A stretch of 64,000 bases of DNA from Deltaproteobacteria bacterium (GTDB lineage Bacteria; Desulfobacterota; Desulfuromonadia; Geobacterales; DSM-12255). Under the pieces are notes generated by a model. The model was not told the DNA's origin. It did no database searches and saw nothing but the letters and a program-made list of their open reading frames with translations. This document shows, piece after piece, positions 33,613-42,461 of the stretch. Position numbers and translations under genes: made by a program. Each line of letters starts with the position of its first letter. The stretch's first letter is position 1. The stretch lies in NCBI GenBank assembly GCA_021849045.1, contig JAJZTK010000003.1, positions 1 to 64,000 on the forward strand, read 5' to 3'.

Positions 33613-34910
33613 TATCTTATAAAATTCAATACGCTTCTGAACACTGCTGTGAAGCGCCAAATTAAAGATCGCTTTATTGCCTCAAGTTCAGCATTTATCT
33701 GGGACTTTTCCGCGACTTCACTCTCTAGCTTTTGCCTTAGCTCGTCAATGCTTTCATCATAGGAATCAATACAATGTTGAAAAAATGTGCCGTCTCGCTT
33801 ATTTCTAAAATCGTTGATAGCTCTTTGATAGGTAGTAAGAAATTCCTTTGATGCTACATCCCATCCATGAAGACTTATATATTGACGTGAATTAACTTGA
33901 TTTATCTTCAGCAATTCAGGGTTATTCAACATCTCTGCTATCTTTGATGCCATCTGTTCAATATCAGTGGGATCGAAAATAAAACGAGCATCTCCGATAG
34001 TTTCGGGAAGTGAAGTAACATTTGAGCAGATTACCGGAACTTGACGGGCCATAGCCTCGTAAAGAGGAAAACTCCCAGCCTCGTAAAGAGTTGGGATAAC
34101 AGCAAGCGTAGCATTGGTGAGCAACAAAGGCATTTCCTCTTCTGGCAAATATCCGAGAAAATGGACACACTCTGTCATTTTAAGCTCTTGGATAAATCGC
34201 TCTATTTCAGGGAAAAAGTCAGGATACTGGTACCCAGTACATATTAATTCAATTTCGATGCGATGCTTTTCTCGAAGCAGCTTGAGCGCTTTTATCAGCC
34301 CTATATGATTTTTGTGCCGCCATGTACCTGCAGAATACAAGAGATAGCGATCGGGTAGGCGATACTTAATTTTCAGTCTCTCAAAACTACTTATGTCAAC
34401 TGTAGGAACCTCAATCATGCCAAACGGGCATACGTCAATCTTATCTGGTGAAATACCATAATATTTTACTATATCATCTTTAACATGCTGATAGCTTACA
34501 ATGACTCTTTCGCTGAATTCTGCAGACTTACGATAGAATTTTTCTCTAAAATCCAATTCCTCGGTACTAAAAAATTCTGGGTAGTGAAATTGTTGAAGAT
34601 CATGAAGATTATTCACCATTGGTACAGATAAAGTGAAGTTGATATGCCATTGGAGGGGAGTGTGAACTACCTCGACACCCTCTGCTTTCAACAACGCATT
34701 AAATTGTTTGGGAGAATCAAGAACAATCAGTCGAAAATTTTTATTAACCTGCAGATGTTCAAAAATACCAATGCCATGAGGGCTAATAATCGCAATAATT
34801 ATTGCACTAGTATGTTTGACCAATCCATTTACCAAACGGATGGCATAGTGGAAAACTCCGCCAGAACCATTGATAATATTCATCCAAGTTAAATCAAGAC
34901 CGATAATCAT
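33612..34910 (-). CDS. Glycosyltransferase family 4 (GT-B) with tail motif
   Basis: 432 aa. A GT-B enzyme: the N-domain starts 'MIIGLDLTWMNIINGSGGVFHYAIRLV', and the C-domain has 'YLLYSAGTWRHKNHIGLIKAL', 'VHFLGYLPEEEMPLLLTNA' and 'PTLYEAGSFPLYEAMA', the E-X7-E donor-binding motif. The end 'RSLIWRFTAVFRSVLNFIR' is a divergent form of the tail found on the GT2 enzymes here. Base composition is clearly AT-richer than the left part of the island. Sugar unknown. Confidence 0.9.
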   Translation of the reverse strand: MIIGLDLTWMNIINGSGGVFHYAIRLVNGLVKHTSAIIIAIISPHGIGIFEHLQVNKNFRLIVLDSPKQFNALLKAEGVEVVHTPLQWHINFTLSVPMVNNLHDLQQFHYPEFFSTEELDFREKFYRKSAEFSERVIVSYQHVKDDIVKYYGISPDKIDVCPFGMIEVPTVDISSFERLKIKYRLPDRYLLYSAGTWRHKNHIGLIKALKLLREKHRIEIELICTGYQYPDFFPEIERFIQELKMTECVHFLGYLPEEEMPLLLTNATLAVIPTLYEAGSFPLYEAMARQVPVICSNVTSLPETIGDARFIFDPTDIEQMASKIAEMLNNPELLKINQVNSRQYISLHGWDVASKEFLTTYQRAINDFRNKRDGTFFQHCIDSYDESIDELRQKLESEVAEKSQINAELEAIKRSLIWRFTAVFRSVLNFIR

Positions 34911-35383
34911 ATAACTTTTCTTTTTATGAACAGTTTATGTCCAATAAGGTGCTGTTCATTATGATCATTGAACCGGAAGCCTTGACTCTCATAAAGCTTT
35001 CGTGCAACATGATTGCGCTTCGTAACCTTGAGCATTACCTGTGATGCTCCATTAAGCAAAGCCAGTGATTCCAGATAATTCATAATCATACGACCAAGTC
35101 CGAACCCCTGAAATTCGTTCAGCAGGCACAAACCTATTGCGGGAATATCGTACCCTTCATCCCACCCACGCAACATAAAATAACCAATAATTCTTTCGTT
35201 ATTAAGAACTATCGCCATATAAAAATCTTTCCCCGTATAGTTACATATTATATCTGCATTGTTTTCATCAAATGGATGGGGGGAAAAGTCATCAATATAT
35301 CTAGAGCAATTAATCTGTGAGAAAAAAACAACTAACATATCTCTATGCTTACAGGCGATATTTACAATCTCTAGAGTTTGCAT
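34907..35383 (-). CDS. GNAT-family N-acetyltransferase
   Basis: 158 aa from the ATG at 35383; the acetyl-CoA loop is 'LLNEFQGFGLGRMIMNYL' (Q/RxxGxG/A-type), followed by 'RNHVARKLYESQGF'. It overlaps both neighbours (13 bp with the aminotransferase, 4 bp with the GT4 gene). Next to a DegT-type aminotransferase it may acylate the amino sugar that enzyme makes; this is inferred from context. Confidence 0.85.
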   Translation of the reverse strand: MQTLEIVNIACKHRDMLVVFFSQINCSRYIDDFSPHPFDENNADIICNYTGKDFYMAIVLNNERIIGYFMLRGWDEGYDIPAIGLCLLNEFQGFGLGRMIMNYLESLALLNGASQVMLKVTKRNHVARKLYESQGFRFNDHNEQHLIGHKLFIKRKVI

Positions 35384-36480
35384 ATATCTCTCAGTATGTT
35401 GGCAATGTAAACAATATACTCTTCGCAAAGCTCATAGTATGTCGGCAGGTTGATGCCCTTTTTTGCAACTGAAACTGCGACATCAAGATTGCTTCCACCA
35501 CCAGAGTAAACAGGCATAATATGCATCGGGTAAAAAAATGGTCGAGTCTCCACTCCATAATCATCCAGTTTTTTCATAACGGCATCGCGGCGTTGGCCAT
35601 ATTCATTCTCAATCAATATCGAATACATCCACCAGGAATGTTCAGCGTACTCCTTTATTATCGGTAAAGTTATACCAGGAATATCAGCAAGATGGAGTTT
35701 GTACATATCGGCAATTGTCCGGCGCTTAGCCAGAAACAAATCAACATTCTCCATTTGTGCCAGCCCGATTGCAGCTTGAATATTGGTCATGCGGTAGTTA
35801 TAACCAATCTGTGGAAACCAGTAACGGCGATTTTGATCCATTCCCTGGCCTTTGAAAATCTTTATCCGCGCGGCAAGTTCATCGTCATTTGTAACAACCA
35901 TTCCACCTTCGCCGGTGGTTATGGTTTTATTCCCATAAAAACTGAAGGTTGAGATATCAGCGATGCTGCCGCATAGTCTGCCTTTGTAGCTTGCCCCTAG
36001 AGCTTCTGCAGCATCTTCGATCACAAAGAGTTTATGCCTGCGGGCAAGATCCAGAATTGGATCCATATCGCAGGGATGGCCATAGAGCGGCACAGGTATG
36101 ATTGCTTTGGTTCTAGTGGTAATCAATGCCTCGATTTTTGCAGTATCAATGTTCCACGTGTCTGGCTCACAATCTGCTAATACAGGTTGTGCACCAGTAT
36201 AAGCTACTGTATTTGCCGTGGCCACATAGGTCAATGTCGGGACAATAACCTCGTCTCCATGGCCAACCCCTGAAGCAAGAAGGGCAAGGTGCAAAGCGGT
36301 TGTGCCGTTGCAGCAGGAAAGTGCGTGCTTAACTCCAAGATATTCTGCAAACTTCTGCTCAAATAGATGAATATATTTACCATTGGAGGAAATCCAATTT
36401 GAATCAAGGCAATCTATGACATATGTCTTCTCGTTGCCGACAAGAGCTGGCTGCGAGACAGGGATTATATTTGTTATCAT
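35371..36480 (-). CDS. DegT/DnrJ/EryC1/StrS-family sugar aminotransferase (perosamine synthase-like)
   Basis: 369 aa. The PLP-binding Lys is in 'FSFYGNKTITTGEGGMVVTNDD', and 'FVIEDAAEALGASYKG' contains the ring-stacking segment. The close resemblance to GDP-4-keto-6-deoxymannose 4-aminotransferases suggests a 4-amino sugar such as perosamine, but no keto-sugar dehydratase is visible in the window. It overlaps the upstream methyltransferase by 4 bp. Confidence 0.88.
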   Translation of the reverse strand: MITNIIPVSQPALVGNEKTYVIDCLDSNWISSNGKYIHLFEQKFAEYLGVKHALSCCNGTTALHLALLASGVGHGDEVIVPTLTYVATANTVAYTGAQPVLADCEPDTWNIDTAKIEALITTRTKAIIPVPLYGHPCDMDPILDLARRHKLFVIEDAAEALGASYKGRLCGSIADISTFSFYGNKTITTGEGGMVVTNDDELAARIKIFKGQGMDQNRRYWFPQIGYNYRMTNIQAAIGLAQMENVDLFLAKRRTIADMYKLHLADIPGITLPIIKEYAEHSWWMYSILIENEYGQRRDAVMKKLDDYGVETRPFFYPMHIMPVYSGGGSNLDVAVSVAKKGINLPTYYELCEEYIVYIANILRDICKL

Positions 36481-37295
36481 TTTCTTGATGCCTTGATAAT
36501 TATGTGAGTGCCGGCCTTTACTGGTATGGGCATTTTCAAATAACGACGTATACGTAATCTGAAGGGTAGTCCAAATATAGAAAAATAGTTCCGCTCTAGT
36601 TTAATTATATACTTCTTTGAAATTGGGCTATCGCTTGTATGAAGCAAATCCATTCGCGCTACGAATCTACCAAATTCATCAGGTAAATATGGTAGGTAGC
36701 TTTGAACTTTTAGCCCTGCTTTATGAAGCAAAATCTCCCACTCCTCTAGCTTTAAGATATTAACATGATGATGTATTTTGTTATATTCTGCAATTGCTAC
36801 ATCGGTTGCAAGTGATATTTTTTTCAGCAACTCATCACTTTTCACAAAATCAAAAAACAAAGGTTGCGGAACTGTGAATACGAATTTACCGCCTGGTTTA
36901 AGCACCCTACAAACTTCACTCAGTACCTGTTTAATTTCATCCATATGTTCAACTGCACAATTTGATAACACAGTACCAAAGTAATTTGGTGGGAATGGAA
37001 GCAATGAAGCTTTAGCTAATTTTAGCTCAGTGTAATAGCCATCATTTCTTATTCTATTTATCGCATTAGGATCAATATCTATTCCATACAAATGATTTAA
37101 TGATAACGACCTACTAAACACTCCATCTCCACACCCTAGATCCAAAATAGGCTTTTCACAACCTTCTAAGAATATTGAAAATAATATTGACTCTACAGTT
37201 CTAATAAGATGAAAGTGAGGGATACCTGAAATATATTTGAATAATTCGATTGTATCACCGTTCAACACTTTGATATTAGCATTTATATTTATCAT
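36477..37295 (-). CDS. Class I SAM-dependent methyltransferase
   Basis: 272 aa with 'PILDLGCGDGVFSRSL' (SAM motif I), 'LYGIDIDPNAINRI' (acidic residue for ribose) and 'GTVLSNCAVEHMDEIKQVLSEVCRVLKPGG'. It follows the Wzt gene by 11 bp, so it is a candidate to methylate the glycan, either internally or at its end, since methyl caps act as termination signals in some Wzm/Wzt systems. Target unknown. The DNA is AT-rich. Confidence 0.87.
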   Translation of the reverse strand: MININANIKVLNGDTIELFKYISGIPHFHLIRTVESILFSIFLEGCEKPILDLGCGDGVFSRSLSLNHLYGIDIDPNAINRIRNDGYYTELKLAKASLLPFPPNYFGTVLSNCAVEHMDEIKQVLSEVCRVLKPGGKFVFTVPQPLFFDFVKSDELLKKISLATDVAIAEYNKIHHHVNILKLEEWEILLHKAGLKVQSYLPYLPDEFGRFVARMDLLHTSDSPISKKYIIKLERNYFSIFGLPFRLRIRRYLKMPIPVKAGTHIIIKASRK

Positions 37296-37306
37296 ATTGT
37301 TAGAAG

Positions 37307-39382
37307 TTACCAGTTCATAGTGTTTTCGTATCCAAGCTTAATAAGCAATTCCCCTGCATTTTTTTTAAATGCTGATTTATTCTTATCAGAGAAATGGTTA
37401 ATCCAATCACCAGCTATTCCTTTTCTAACAAACGTGTTGTGCTTGTACGTATTTTCTATTGATTTCTTCATTTTATCCATAGTATTTAATTCAAATGCCT
37501 TAACTATTAAATCAGTATCCGCATCTAAGTCTAATGTTTTTAATAAGTTACTTGTTGTTCCGACCGGATCAGTCAGCAGATCTTCATATTTGCAAATAAT
37601 TATGTTTCTGTTCATCCAATTAGTTACATAATTATTCCACTCGTACGATATTTTTTCTACATAATCATCGAAATTGTCGTCAAATCGTTCCAAGATACCG
37701 TTGTTTACGCAAAAATCTTTTTCAAAAAAATACTTCGAAACGATAACATCTCTTCCGTCCCTAACAAGATGTACATACTTTGCTGGAAAATTATGTAATT
37801 GAGTATCAGGCCCCTCGTGACTTTTTATTACACATGATTGAGTCAAGCCCAAATCATTATAACCCAAATACCAAGGATGCTTCCTTACATCGAATGATCT
37901 ATAGTTTTCATCAACATAAATATCTCGCTTTGGAACTGCTAGAATGTCACCAAGAACACTAACGTACCATGATCCACCACACTTCGGGTATTCGACCACA
38001 AGGAGACGCATATTCCCTTTTGATTCGCTATTTACACATACATTTATGCTACCAGGCAAATCACAGATACCATGATGTCTATGTTGAACCTTTCCCCATA
38101 GTTTCTTGACGACAACAGTAAATGGGCCTAAAGGATAAGTGTGGCAAAGTCTTGATATTTTTTGAATCAACTGACCATATGTAACCGAACTGCGGCTTTC
38201 ATAACTATTCTTGCTCATTGTAGATAACCCCACATAATAAGTATAATCACCAGGCGCAATGTCTAGTTGTATTTCATGTGAAAACCTCAGCCTTGAACCC
38301 TTTGACACATACATGGGTACATGAGAATCGTACTCCAAAGTCGTTTTAGCATGCACTAGAATATTTTTTGCATTGGTAATTCCCAAGCCCCCAATTGGAA
38401 CAGAAATATTATCAAATAGCTCGAACTCATAATAAAAATATGCTTTTTCACCTTGTTCAAAAACAAGACATTTCTTCCTTTCACTATTTAAAAGTGCCAC
38501 ATTTAAGCACATTGCGATTCCTGTAGTTATCTGTTCAACATCATCCATTTTGACAAATGCATCTCTACTTGGCCAATAGCTAGTCCCCCTATTTACAAGG
38601 TTTCTGTCATCACTATTCGGTATAGCTTCTTGTACTACTTCATTTGGATTCTGGACCTCAAGCATGTATTGACGGGCCACGTTTTGGGAGTTACCCATTG
38701 CAGAAATTCTACCCGATTTAAGTAATATTGCTTTTTCACATAATTGCATAACATCAGACATCCCATGGGAAACAAAAAGGATCGTCATCTTTTTTAATTT
38801 AAATTCATCTATTTTAGAATAACATTTCTGCTGAAAGAAAATATCCCCCACGCTTAACGCTTCATCTACAATTAGAATCTCCGGCTCTACACTGATTGCT
38901 ACTGCAAACGCTAATCTAACAAACATACCACTGGAATAGGTTTTTACCGGTTGATGGACGAATTCTCCAATGTCGGCAAAGGAAAGGATTCCATCCAGAC
39001 GTTCTTCCATCTCCTCTCGCGAGTACCCCATCAGCATGCCGTTGAAGAAGATGTTCTCAATCCCGGAAAGCTCCGGATTGAAGCCAGCGCCAAGTTCCAA
39101 AAGTGCTGACACTTTGCCGTTTATAGTAACGCTGCCACTTGTGGGAGTAAGCACTCTGGTGAGGATCTTCAGAAGCGTTGATTTACCAGAACCATTCTTC
39201 CCGATAATACCGACCGATTCACCCTTTTTTATCTCGAAACTGATATCGCTAAGGGCATAAAAGTCGTGATGATACTGGCGGCGAAACGGATGAAGCGACT
39301 CCTTCAACCGGTCTATGGGGGAATTGTAGAGCTTGTAAACCTTGGAGAGGTTTTCGACTCTTATTGCGATTTCTTCAGACAT
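37307..39382 (-). CDS. wzt: Wzt-type polysaccharide ABC ATPase fused to a PAPS sulfotransferase domain
   Basis: 691 aa in one frame. Residues 1-245 are the Wzt/TagH-like ATPase: Walker A GKNGSGKST (61-69), signature YSSGM (149-153), Walker B ILIVDEALSVGD and the switch His in VSHGMSD. Residues about 280-430 fit the Wzt carbohydrate-binding region, which in known Wzt proteins recognises the modified chain end. Residues 458-691 are a sulfotransferase: the 5'-phosphosulfate loop 'YPKCGGSWYV' (465-474), the 3'-phosphate motif 'RDGRDVIVSKY' (541-551) and 'RKGIAGDWINHF' (653-664). Known Wzt proteins end near 400-450 aa. An internal ATG (38011) with AAAGGG upstream could also yield the free 234-aa sulfotransferase. 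Confidence 0.9.
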   Translation of the reverse strand: MSEEIAIRVENLSKVYKLYNSPIDRLKESLHPFRRQYHHDFYALSDISFEIKKGESVGIIGKNGSGKSTLLKILTRVLTPTSGSVTINGKVSALLELGAGFNPELSGIENIFFNGMLMGYSREEMEERLDGILSFADIGEFVHQPVKTYSSGMFVRLAFAVAISVEPEILIVDEALSVGDIFFQQKCYSKIDEFKLKKMTILFVSHGMSDVMQLCEKAILLKSGRISAMGNSQNVARQYMLEVQNPNEVVQEAIPNSDDRNLVNRGTSYWPSRDAFVKMDDVEQITTGIAMCLNVALLNSERKKCLVFEQGEKAYFYYEFELFDNISVPIGGLGITNAKNILVHAKTTLEYDSHVPMYVSKGSRLRFSHEIQLDIAPGDYTYYVGLSTMSKNSYESRSSVTYGQLIQKISRLCHTYPLGPFTVVVKKLWGKVQHRHHGICDLPGSINVCVNSESKGNMRLLVVEYPKCGGSWYVSVLGDILAVPKRDIYVDENYRSFDVRKHPWYLGYNDLGLTQSCVIKSHEGPDTQLHNFPAKYVHLVRDGRDVIVSKYFFEKDFCVNNGILERFDDNFDDYVEKISYEWNNYVTNWMNRNIIICKYEDLLTDPVGTTSNLLKTLDLDADTDLIVKAFELNTMDKMKKSIENTYKHNTFVRKGIAGDWINHFSDKNKSAFKKNAGELLIKLGYENTMNW

Positions 39383-39560
39383 ACATTTTAAACTCTTTAT
39401 GAGTTTCCATAGTTACTTGCCTAACGAGACCTCATGGTTAATGATGTTTAACAGGACATCGCGAAGGGTTAAAGTAAACCTAATAAACTGGTATGAGGTG
39501 GCCGGACGTTTGTGAGACGAGTGGAGCCGGCTTCAAGCTGCCGACATCACTATGGGATTA
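39383..39560. other. Intergenic region upstream of wzt
   Basis: This 178-bp stretch must hold the promoter for the AT-rich wzt-methyltransferase-aminotransferase block on the minus strand. I see no convincing -35/-10 pair or operator repeat and no ORF. Confidence 0.4.
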
Positions 39561-39592
39561 AAAAGGCGGCTCACCCGAAGATGGCCGCCTTT
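39560..39592. terminator. Bidirectional terminator
   Basis: AAAGGCGGC (39562-39570) pairs with GCCGCCTTT (39584-39592) around a 13-nt loop, with A/T tracts on both sides. It ends the minus-strand gene at 39617-40363, 25 bp past its stop. Confidence 0.85.
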
Positions 39593-39616
39593 GAAACTTC
39601 TGATTAGACCGAGTGA

Positions 39617-40363
39617 TTAGAAAACCACCATCAATACACCGGTGCTTGTTCTGTAAAAGGCACCTGCAGTCAAGCCACCAGCAATTGCTGTAGCATTGTC
39701 GGCATAAACAGGGAGACCAACTACCTGAAGCTTGGATGTAGGAGTTGAAGTTCCAATGCCAACATTACCATCAGAATTAACCCTTAGGCGCTCAGCTCGT
39801 GCATTTCCTACAGGTGCTTGGCCTTGTTTATAACCAGTCAAAACAACAAATGACATTGGTGTTTTCCCCGGATATGTTGCATCTGTTACCAGCCCTGTAT
39901 TTGTGCCTGTAGTGGGTATTTTATCAACGATAAACCCAAACCCTGCCGCATTTAAATAATTAAAGCCATCATATGCTTGAGCATCTGCAAAACCTGCATA
40001 ATCACCAGATGCAACAATTGTTGGACCGATATCAGTCCCCCTTGATTTCCTAAAAAGCAGGTAAGCTGCTTGCGCGCCATCATTGTGTTGTGCAGACAAG
40101 AAACCACGTGTGGCATTTGTTCCCGAAGTCTCTACAACATGAAGAGACGCAGCAGGAGTACTTGTAAAAAGGCCAAGTCGTTTATTAATTGCATCCCAAA
40201 AGAGGCCACCGTTAACGATAACACCACCATTCTCATCTACAGAAAACACAGACGCGGTCCCCAATGCATTTTTAACCGCCAGTTTCTCCACTGCAAAAGC
40301 CTGCCCCGCCATCAGAGCCGATACTGCCAGAACTGCCGCTATCCCTCTAATCATCTTTCGCAT
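39617..40363 (-). CDS. Secreted protein with tail-fibre-like repeat, function unknown
   Basis: 248 aa with AAGGAGG before the ATG and a clear signal peptide (cleavage near GQAFA). The C-terminal part contains 'VNSDGNVGIGTSTPTSKLQV', a motif common in phage tail spikes and surface fibres that carry intramolecular chaperones, but no S74-type chaperone catalytic segment is visible. It may be an outer-surface or extracellular structural protein. Its own terminator follows. Confidence 0.6.
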   Translation of the reverse strand: MRKMIRGIAAVLAVSALMAGQAFAVEKLAVKNALGTASVFSVDENGGVIVNGGLFWDAINKRLGLFTSTPAASLHVVETSGTNATRGFLSAQHNDGAQAAYLLFRKSRGTDIGPTIVASGDYAGFADAQAYDGFNYLNAAGFGFIVDKIPTTGTNTGLVTDATYPGKTPMSFVVLTGYKQGQAPVGNARAERLRVNSDGNVGIGTSTPTSKLQVVGLPVYADNATAIAGGLTAGAFYRTSTGVLMVVF

Positions 40364-40433
40364 TGTGTGCCTCCTTACCTTTTGAGTCTGTTAGTGTGAT
40401 TATGTCGAGTAACTATAAATTTCGTTCAATCGG

Positions 40434-42266
40434 TTACTGAATAACAATCATGTCGGCAACGATAGCGTTGCTCTGAATGGTCAGCGAACCAAGTCGCGTG
40501 TAGTTGCCGGCGGTCCTGTTCGCGAAGCCCATGTCGTCCCACCCGCCGCTCAGGGTCACCTGGGCCGTGCTGTAGTTGGCCACAATGTTGTCGACCAGAT
40601 AGAGCGTGTCGTAATTCTTCACCACCTTGATGGTCTGGCCGTTCGCCGCGGCCTGAAGGGCGGCGCCGATGGTCCCGATATAGGCACCGGTTTCGGCGAT
40701 GAAGACCTTGTCCTGCGGTGGCTTGTTCTGGAAGGTGATCTGGACGCTCGTGGCCGCATTCAGTGTAACGGTACAGCTGTTCACAAACGGAGAGACACCG
40801 GCGCAGGCCCCGCCCCAGGAGGCGATGGAACGACCGGGATACTGGGTGAAGTCGGCGTTAATAGTCACCTGGCTGGCGGTGGGATACTCGGCCGTCATGA
40901 TGCCGCTGGTGATGTCGATACCGGCAGGGGCCGTGTAGACCCGTCCGCCAAGGTTCATCAGCTCGACGGTGAGGGGCTGAACATTCTTGCTGGCGGCTGT
41001 AGCGAACTTGACCACCAGGGTCTGATTAGCGGTGATGTTGAAGACGTCGATGCTGGTCCCCGCCCCCTTGGCAACACCGTTCAGGGTGACGCTATCGACA
41101 ACGGAACCGACTGCCGGAGTGAAGTAGAAGGAACGACCATAGGCGGTCACCGGAATGGCGCCGACGCCGGGGGCTACGGTTCCGGTACCGGTGCCGGTGG
41201 CGTCGATACTGGCGGTCACCACATACGGATAGGCCGGGCTCATGAAGTTACCCATACTGGTCGGCTTGACGCCAACCGGCACCGAGTTGAGAACGCTGCC
41301 GGTTACCGCATCGAGCACCGATACGGTACCGGCCTGGTAGTTGACGATGTAGAGCTTGCTGCCGTCTGGCGTCACCGCAGATCCCCAGGGCTGAGAACCA
41401 ACCACGGGGGCCGGGGTGGTCAGAACCGTGTCGTTAGGGGTAGCCCCGGTATTAATGAATGTCACCTTGTCAAGGACGCTGCTCGGGGCATAGGCAAACT
41501 TGTTGGCTACCACCGGGTTGACAGCCACGCTGACCGGGGCCGATGAGACCGCAAGCTTGACCTTGAGCGCCTTTGCGACCGTGTCGATCACCGCTACGGT
41601 CCCGGAGTTAAAGTCGGCCGCATAGAGCTTGGCACCGTCCGGACTGAGCGCCAGCCCCATGGGGTAGTCGCCCGGATCGAGCGCAATCTCGCCGGCCTTG
41701 GTGTAGACGTCGGTGACGTCGTTGGCATTGACGACCGTAATCTTGCCGGTACCGGCATTCGCCACGTAGACCGTGTTGCCGGCGGCGTTGATCACTACCC
41801 CTTCGGGCACCGATACGGCCACCTTGCTGTCCAGCGTGACCTTGGCCACTTCGGCGGCGGCACCGGTATCGAACAGCTTGCTGACATCGATCACGGTCAG
41901 GGTATTATTGTTGTTGTCAGCCACGTAGAGCCGTGTTTCCGCGGCATTAACCGCCAATCCACCAGGCTTGAGAGAAGTGGTCAGCGTCTTCACAACCGTG
42001 TTGGTGGCAGTGTCGATGACGGCGATCTTCAGGGAATCCTGGCAGGTGACATAGGCATGGACACCATTCGGGCTCACGGCTACGGCATAGGGATAGCTCG
42101 GGGCCGGCAGCGGAATTGTGGCTGTCGCGACGGGTGGCACGGCACCAGTATCGATCACCGTTACGGAATTGCCCCCACTGTTTGCGATGTATGCAAACGG
42201 GGCGGCAGAGGCAATGCCCGCATACATCAGCAGACTAAACATGGCGACCAGTAACCTGAAATACAT
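40434..42266 (-). CDS. Secreted YVTN-type beta-propeller protein
   Basis: 610 aa from the ATG at 42266 (GAGGAGG upstream) with a signal peptide ending near IASA. About seven blades repeat the 'xxVAVSPNGxxxYVxxxxxxxxVIDT' pattern ('YIANSGGNSVTVIDT', 'LALSPDGAKLYAADFNSGTVAVIDT'). After about residue 370 come Ig-like/bacterial-repeat segments and a C-terminal beta-rich part. Such proteins sit in the periplasm or on the surface in binding roles. No ligand can be assigned. Confidence 0.8.
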   Translation of the reverse strand: MYFRLLVAMFSLLMYAGIASAAPFAYIANSGGNSVTVIDTGAVPPVATATIPLPAPSYPYAVAVSPNGVHAYVTCQDSLKIAVIDTATNTVVKTLTTSLKPGGLAVNAAETRLYVADNNNNTLTVIDVSKLFDTGAAAEVAKVTLDSKVAVSVPEGVVINAAGNTVYVANAGTGKITVVNANDVTDVYTKAGEIALDPGDYPMGLALSPDGAKLYAADFNSGTVAVIDTVAKALKVKLAVSSAPVSVAVNPVVANKFAYAPSSVLDKVTFINTGATPNDTVLTTPAPVVGSQPWGSAVTPDGSKLYIVNYQAGTVSVLDAVTGSVLNSVPVGVKPTSMGNFMSPAYPYVVTASIDATGTGTGTVAPGVGAIPVTAYGRSFYFTPAVGSVVDSVTLNGVAKGAGTSIDVFNITANQTLVVKFATAASKNVQPLTVELMNLGGRVYTAPAGIDITSGIMTAEYPTASQVTINADFTQYPGRSIASWGGACAGVSPFVNSCTVTLNAATSVQITFQNKPPQDKVFIAETGAYIGTIGAALQAAANGQTIKVVKNYDTLYLVDNIVANYSTAQVTLSGGWDDMGFANRTAGNYTRLGSLTIQSNAIVADMIVIQ

Positions 42267-42461
42267 AGCGTCCTCCTCAGGCATAGCGAAAATACGCTCT
42301 AATCTTTTTAGTTTTTCAGCAAAAATTACGCCAAGCCAATTGACTGATCACCGCTCCGGAGAGACTGCTAATTTCCCTCGACATTTTGGCCGGCCCGGCA
42401 ACTGCATTGAAGCAAAATCTCTCCGAATGACCGCAGAACTACGTCATATAACGTGCCCGTT

